A DNA stretch of 6,019 nt from Candidatus Melainabacteria bacterium. GTDB lineage: Bacteria; Cyanobacteriota; Vampirovibrionia; Obscuribacterales; Obscuribacteraceae. The number at the start of each line of letters is the position of its first letter. Position 1 is the first letter of the stretch. The notes below the pieces were generated by a model that saw nothing but the letters and a program-made list of their open reading frames with translations, had not been told where the DNA came from and ran no database searches. The stretch covers positions 1 to 6,019 of the forward strand of contig PSRH01000002.1 of NCBI GenBank assembly GCA_003175915.1, read 5' to 3'. Shown here in pieces: positions 5,472 through 6,019 of this stretch. A program made the position numbers and the translations under genes.

Positions 5472-5608
5472 GCCTGGCCGACAACCCCTGGGAAATCCAA
5501 ACACAACCAAAAGATGACGAAGCAGGCCAACGCCGCCGCCGCTTTATCAAAGCGCAGGTAAATCCGAATTATTGCTTCAGCAGCTTGCCACTTAAGGTAG
5601 ACGGTTTT

Positions 5609-6019
5609 CTATTGAGCTAGCAAATTAGCCACGCTCTTTGTTTTGTTGTCTTCAGCGCCCAGGCTTTGTTCATAGACAATCATGGCCCGCTGAAGATAGC
5701 TTTTGGCATCGCCAGTCCTCTTCTGAGCCAGGCAGACTTTCCCCATCTCTGTGCAAACGTCGGCATAATCAACACTCTTGCGTCCGCATAGACGTGCAGT
5801 TGAAGCTAACAGTCTCTTGCACATTGACTCAGCGACATCCAATTTCTTTTCGTGCCGTCGGTCTATTGCTGCGTGCAACTGATCGCGAATTATACCTTTT
5901 GTCTTTGAGGGTGGCGACGAGTTAATGGCTAGTTCAAAATACTGAGCTTGTTTCTGGAGATTCCCCGTGGTGAGGTACAGCAGCCCGAGCTTTTCGTATT
6001 TGATTTCGATATTCGGATG
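5609..6019 (-). CDS. TPR-repeat protein, C-terminal part (5' truncated by window)
   Basis: The frame is open to the edge of the window, so the apparent TTG start at 5878 is internal and 136 residues of a longer protein are visible. One TPR-like unit lies at the start (IEIKYEKLGLLYLTTGNLQKQAQYFELAIN), encoded at about 5920-6012. A second lies near the end (DYADVCTEMGKVCLAQKRTGDAKSYLQRAMIVYEQSLG, about 5645-5760), where LG, A and A-x-x-Y-L-x-R-A fit the TPR consensus. Between them is a charged helical stretch (AAIDRRHEKKLDVAESMCKRLLAS) that is probably another unit. The protein ends with LLAQ shortly after the last repeat. The role is probably partner binding; no catalytic domain is visible. 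Because the N-terminus is missing, export cannot be judged. It lies upstream of, and on the same strand as, the unknown exported gene, separated by 284 bases. Confidence 0.85.
   Translation of the reverse strand, partial: HPNIEIKYEKLGLLYLTTGNLQKQAQYFELAINSSPPSKTKGIIRDQLHAAIDRRHEKKLDVAESMCKRLLASTARLCGRKSVDYADVCTEMGKVCLAQKRTGDAKSYLQRAMIVYEQSLGAEDNKTKSVANLLAQ

Larger units (their letters stand above)
5325..5608. other. Intergenic region, 284 bases
   Basis: No convincing gene was found here. It holds the ribosome binding site of the gene ending at 5324 (GGGAG on the minus strand, 5334-5338), the inverted repeat at 5355-5383, and a third, diverged half-site at 5392-5403. It also holds a short inverted repeat at 5446-5463 beside a TATAAT (5466-5471), and a 6-bp-stem hairpin at 5540-5554. 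The end of the TPR gene at 5609 is not followed by a stem with a T-run, so no intrinsic terminator is evident. Confidence 0.6.

Overview
The window looks like a bacterial chromosome segment of balanced base composition. Compact genes lie on both strands, and several encode exported proteins, two of them with tetratricopeptide (TPR) repeats. This combination, together with an anthrax-lethal-factor-like (ATLF) zinc protease and a class D beta-lactamase, resembles soil or aquatic genomes such as the Obscuribacterales (Vampirovibrionia/Melainabacteria). That placement is a guess from gene content; no marker gene is present.

Layout, left to right. (1) 1-749 (+): the 3' part of a metallopeptidase gene with the HEVGH zinc site of the ATLF family. 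(2) 900-1682 (+): a complete class D (OXA-type) serine beta-lactamase with every catalytic motif but no recognisable signal peptide. (3) 1709-2788 (-): an exported TPR protein, convergent with the beta-lactamase. (4) 2789-2872: an AT-rich divergent control region with a near-consensus sigma-70 promoter and two short palindromes. (5) 2873-3208 and 3205-3978 (+): a two-gene operon of an ArsR-type repressor and an AHSA1/SRPBCC protein, joined by a 4-base ATGA overlap. The SRPBCC protein has an unusual C-terminal extension that reads like a small exported coiled-coil protein with its own ribosome binding site. (6) 3985-4581 (-): an exported DUF1264 (OBAP-like) protein, convergent with the SRPBCC gene with only 6 bases between stops. 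(7) 4716-5324 (-): an exported protein of unknown family. (8) 5325-5608: intergenic DNA with a perfect 11-bp inverted repeat. (9) 5609-6019 (-): the 3' end of another TPR gene that runs out of the window.

The only tightly linked functional unit is the ArsR-SRPBCC pair, a widespread arrangement in which the repressor probably controls itself and the lipid- or ligand-binding-fold partner. Its promoter places the predicted transcription start on the ArsR start codon, suggesting a leaderless mRNA. The remaining genes look like independent single-gene units, several for exported proteins. No tRNA, rRNA, CRISPR array, insertion sequence or clear intrinsic terminator was seen. The items most worth following up are the beta-lactamase without a signal peptide, the composite SRPBCC gene, the leaderless promoter with its operator-like palindromes, and the inverted-repeat cluster upstream of the unknown exported protein.
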